Assembly (NCBI GenBank): GCA_038502445.1
Contig: JAHLJS010000002.1
Coordinates: 70,586,657 to 70,650,656 of the forward strand
DNA length: 64,000 nucleotides
Origin: Eremochloa ophiuroides
Taxonomy: Eukaryota > Streptophyta > Magnoliopsida > Poales > Poaceae
Direction: 5' to 3'
Positions 61,911 through 64,000 of this stretch are shown here, in pieces. The position numbers and the translations under genes were made by a program. The notes below the pieces were generated by a model. It was given only the letters and a program-made list of their open reading frames with translations. It made no database searches and was not told the origin of the DNA. Within the stretch, counting starts at the first letter, position 1, and each line of letters opens with the position of its first letter.

Positions 61911-62528
61911 AAGTCCCCGAGCACTTTACTTCTCGGAGACGCTTGGAGAAAACGACGAAATCCTCGAGCAGCTTATTGCTCGGAGACGCTTGGTTAAGAC
62001 GACGGAGTCCCCGAGCAGTTTGCTCGGAGACGCTTGACGAAGACGACGAAGTCCCCGAGCAGTACTTATTGCTCGGAGACGCTTGACGAAGACGATGAAG
62101 TCCCCGAGCAGTGCTTATTGCTCGGAGACGCTTGGTTAAGATGACGGAGTCCCTGAGCAGTTTGCTCGGAGACGCTTGACGAAGACGACAAAGTCCCCGA
62201 GCAGTGCTTATTGCTCGGAGACGCTTGGTTAAGACGATGGAGTCCCCGAGTAGTTTGCTCGGAGACGCTTGACGAAGACGACGAAGTCCCCAAGCAGTGC
62301 AGTTTGCTCGGAGACGCTTGACGAAGACGATGAAGTCCCCGAGCAGTGCTTATTGCTCGGAGACGCTTGGTTAAGACGACGGAGTCCCCGAGTAGTTTGC
62401 TCGGAGACGCTTGACGAAGACGACGAAGTCCCCGAGCAGTGCTTATTGCTCAGAGACGCTTGGTTAAGACGACGGAATCCCCAATCAGTTTGCTCGGAGA
62501 CGCTTGACGAAGACGACGGAGTCCCTGG
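61911..62528. repeat. Array of about 13 hairpin repeats in Tat-2
   Basis: Two unit types, about 44 and 49 bp, mostly alternate, giving a compound period near 93 bp. Each contains CCGAGCA...TGCTCGG, a 7-bp stem. The short unit has the loop GTT (CCGAGCAGTTTGCTCGG) and the long unit a loop of about 8 nt (GTGCTTAT). Since 93 is a multiple of 3, spurious open frames cross it on both strands. Confidence 0.93.
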
Positions 62529-62755
62529 GATAGCTTTTCTCTGCAACAAACGATTTGTGAACCGAAAATACCCCTATGCTGTTTAACAGGGGAATAAGTA
62601 GAAAAGGCGAACAGTTGGTTTGTCTTCTTGCGCATTCAAATCCCAAAACCCACATCAGTCTCCGCCTATTCCTCCACCGCCGTCTAGGGTTCCATTTTTT
62701 TCGCCGCCGCCACAGAAAAATCATCGAATCCACCTCTCCCCCGCCCAGATCTGCC

Positions 62756-64000
62756 ATGGCAGGCACCGGGATGAGCACCCGTGAATCAAAAAAGTCAAAG
62801 GAGGCACAACCGGGGGAGTTCCGCATGTCGAACGAATGGCATCCGTCGGTATTGGGAAAATCGCAGCTCGATGCGCTCGTGGCCTGGGGATTCCTTCCTG
62901 ACCAGGCAATCAGTGGCTGGAGAATATCACAAGGTGAACCATATCCAATGCCTGATTCTGGAGAAATAGTTGTCTTTTCTGACTATTTTACCCGCGGATT
63001 TGGTTTGCCATGCCACCCGTTTCTTCGCAAGTTACTTGATTATTACCAAATTTCCCTGTGCCATTTGAATCCCAATTCTATCCTCTTGATTTCCATCTTT
63101 ATCCACTTCTGTGAAGCGTACCTTGGCATTCTCCTGCACTTCAATCTGTTCCGCCATCTCTTCATTCTTGTGAAATCGAGCGGCACAGGTTCTCGAGTTG
63201 CTGGTGGAGTGTATCTGAAAATGCGTGACGGAATGTCCGCACACTACCTCTAAATTCCTCTGAATACTAGTGTGCGTGATTGGAGCAAGAGATGGTTCTA
63301 TATCCCCAACCAAGAACCGAGCGTCCGGTGCACCGTGGATCAGATTCCAGAAAAACAGAATAGCTGGACAGAGAAACCGCATGTAGAGGAGCTGGGACAA
63401 GTAAACGAATTGCTGGAAATCATCAAGGGTTTGACCCTGAATGGAGTTGGGGTTGCTACCAATTTTGTGTTTCGTCGCTTCCAACCTTGCAAGGATAGAG
63501 TTCATCCTACCTTTGAATTTACCGGTCGGAATGATCCGACCAGGTGCTCATCCGGAGATCTATCCGAATCCGAAGTCAAAGAAGTCTTGGAAGAATATTT
63601 TGGGAAAGGCTCTCATATAGGCAACCATGGCCAAAGTGCGGCTTTTAATCTGAAGAATCCCACGCCAGAGGTAAGTTTCGAACTGCCCTAGCTCTTCCAT
63701 CGCTCATATTGTACTTATACCATAACTTCTGCTTGATCTCTTGAAGATAAATGGACAGGACCGAAAGGTGTACTTCTCCGATGTACCAACCGCTGACTGG
63801 CCAGGCCGAGTTGACGCGTTGCACAGTTATCATCAGAGACGTGCCGAGGATGACTCTATTGAACTATCCGAAGAAGGAAGAGAGTCTATTGACGAAGAAG
63901 ATGAGGAGACACTGGCCCAAAGAACTGCTCGGGAGAAACAGCCGGTGTCAGAAAAGGCTGGATCTTCTAGTGGCGTCCGAGCTGCGGAAGGTCCGGTAAA
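62756..64000 (+). pseudogene. Antisense PF04195-like gene of Tat-2, spliced, one stop, runs off window
   Basis: ATG at 62756-62758 in a strong context (CTGCCATGGCA). Exon 1 runs to 63670 and encodes a PF04195-like protein with VFSDYFTRGFGLPCHPFLRK near residues 73-92, a CHLNPNSILL stretch and a Trp-rich RDWSKRWFYIPNQEP, as in Tat-1's gene. One in-frame TAA (63251-63253) interrupts it; the frame resumes at once and stays open for 139 codons. A donor GAG|GTAAGT at 63670/63671 and an acceptor CTTGAAG|AT at 63746/63747 define a 76-bp intron in phase 0. Exon 2 (63747-64000) is open to the window end, acidic and hydrophilic (ELSEEGRESIDEEDEETLAQ). It lies antisense to Tat-2. Whether the TAA is real or an error decides if this is a live gene. 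Confidence 0.75.
63671..63746 (+). other. Predicted 76-bp intron
   Basis: GTAAGTTTCG at the 5' end, a T-rich 3' part and TTGAAG at the 3' end. Removing it joins two open stretches in phase 0; reading through meets a stop within seven codons. Confidence 0.68.

Larger units (their letters stand above)
61186..64000 (-). mobile_element. Tat-2: Tat-like Ty3/gypsy element, 3' end, minus strand
   Basis: The 461-bp LTR (61186-61646) is followed on the right by the complement of a PPT (61647-61663), a spacer with the hairpin array and a gene antisense to the element. Order and orientation mirror Tat-1: 3' LTR, spacer, then a PF04195-like gene that starts beside the LTR and reads away from it. Left flank TAGGT is the expected TSD. 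Stretches 61664-61910 and 62529-62755 hold no gene I can see. Pol lies beyond the window, so the lineage call is by analogy. Confidence 0.75.

Noticed and set aside
61911..62528. Resemblance of the regular array to a CRISPR
   Set aside because: There are no unique spacers between repeats, the units are head-to-tail and mutually similar, and the setting is a plant retrotransposon.
62066..62586. Repetitive Ser-rich and Glu/Asp-rich frames on both strands
   Set aside because: They are translations of the hairpin array, whose compound period is a multiple of 3.

Overview
This is a stretch of plant nuclear DNA, almost certainly from a large-genome grass. I see no ordinary host gene, no rRNA or tRNA gene, no CRISPR array and nothing bacterial. 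Essentially all of it is LTR retrotransposons inserted into one another. The calls rest on paired LTR ends (TG...CA), 5-bp target-site duplications (TSDs), primer-binding sites (PBS; complementary to tRNA-Asp or initiator tRNA-Met), polypurine tracts (PPT) and recognisable Gag, protease, reverse transcriptase, RNase H, integrase and chromodomain sequence. The grass assignment comes from Tat, Athila-like and chromodomain Ty3/gypsy elements with grass-type LTRs; the species cannot be named.

Layout. 1-13092: 3' half of a plus-strand Tat-lineage Ty3/gypsy element (Tat-1) with a decayed integrase, a long antisense gene and a 3' LTR. A 4.96-kb solo LTR (1571-6534) sits inside it with a perfect TSD. 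13093-15207: 3' end of a plus-strand Athila-like element. 15208-19034: minus-strand Athila-like LTR and internal remnants rich in GGCCGAACC-type palindromes. 19035-30847: a minus-strand Athila-like element with only gag remnants, carrying a second internally deleted element (23190-26858, perfect TSD). 30848-35771: pieces of plus-strand Athila-like elements, a two-copy repeat (31331-31853 and 35361-35771), and a solo LTR (32081-33879, perfect TSD) whose end carries tandem copies of the LTR-end/PBS junction. 35772-60159: a minus-strand chromodomain Ty3/gypsy element (Tekay/Del-like) with nearly complete but broken gag-pol. It is split by a 15-kb relative (41542-56551, perfect TSD, 4.9-kb LTRs) whose own pol is unreadable. 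60160-61185: a second LTR with tandem PBS modules. 61186-64000: a minus-strand Tat-like element (Tat-2) with a 461-bp LTR, an array of about 13 hairpin repeats, and a spliced antisense gene that runs off the window.

How the parts relate. Most elements here could not move by themselves. The chromodomain element has pol breaks, its 15-kb nested relative has only traces of pol, and the Athila-like elements lack pol in this window. Similar LTRs, intact TSDs, PBS and PPT imply mobilisation by proteins supplied from elsewhere. The two Tat-type elements each carry a PF04195-like gene antisense to the element and next to the 3' LTR. Nesting is at least five levels deep on the right: Athila-like element, then repeat, then chromodomain element, then tandem-PBS LTR, then Tat-2.

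The least expected structures are the tandem LTR-end/PBS modules shared by two insertions, the family of palindromes whose arms differ between copies yet stay self-complementary, the alternating hairpin array of Tat-2, and the spliced antisense genes. Identity statements are by eye, not computed.
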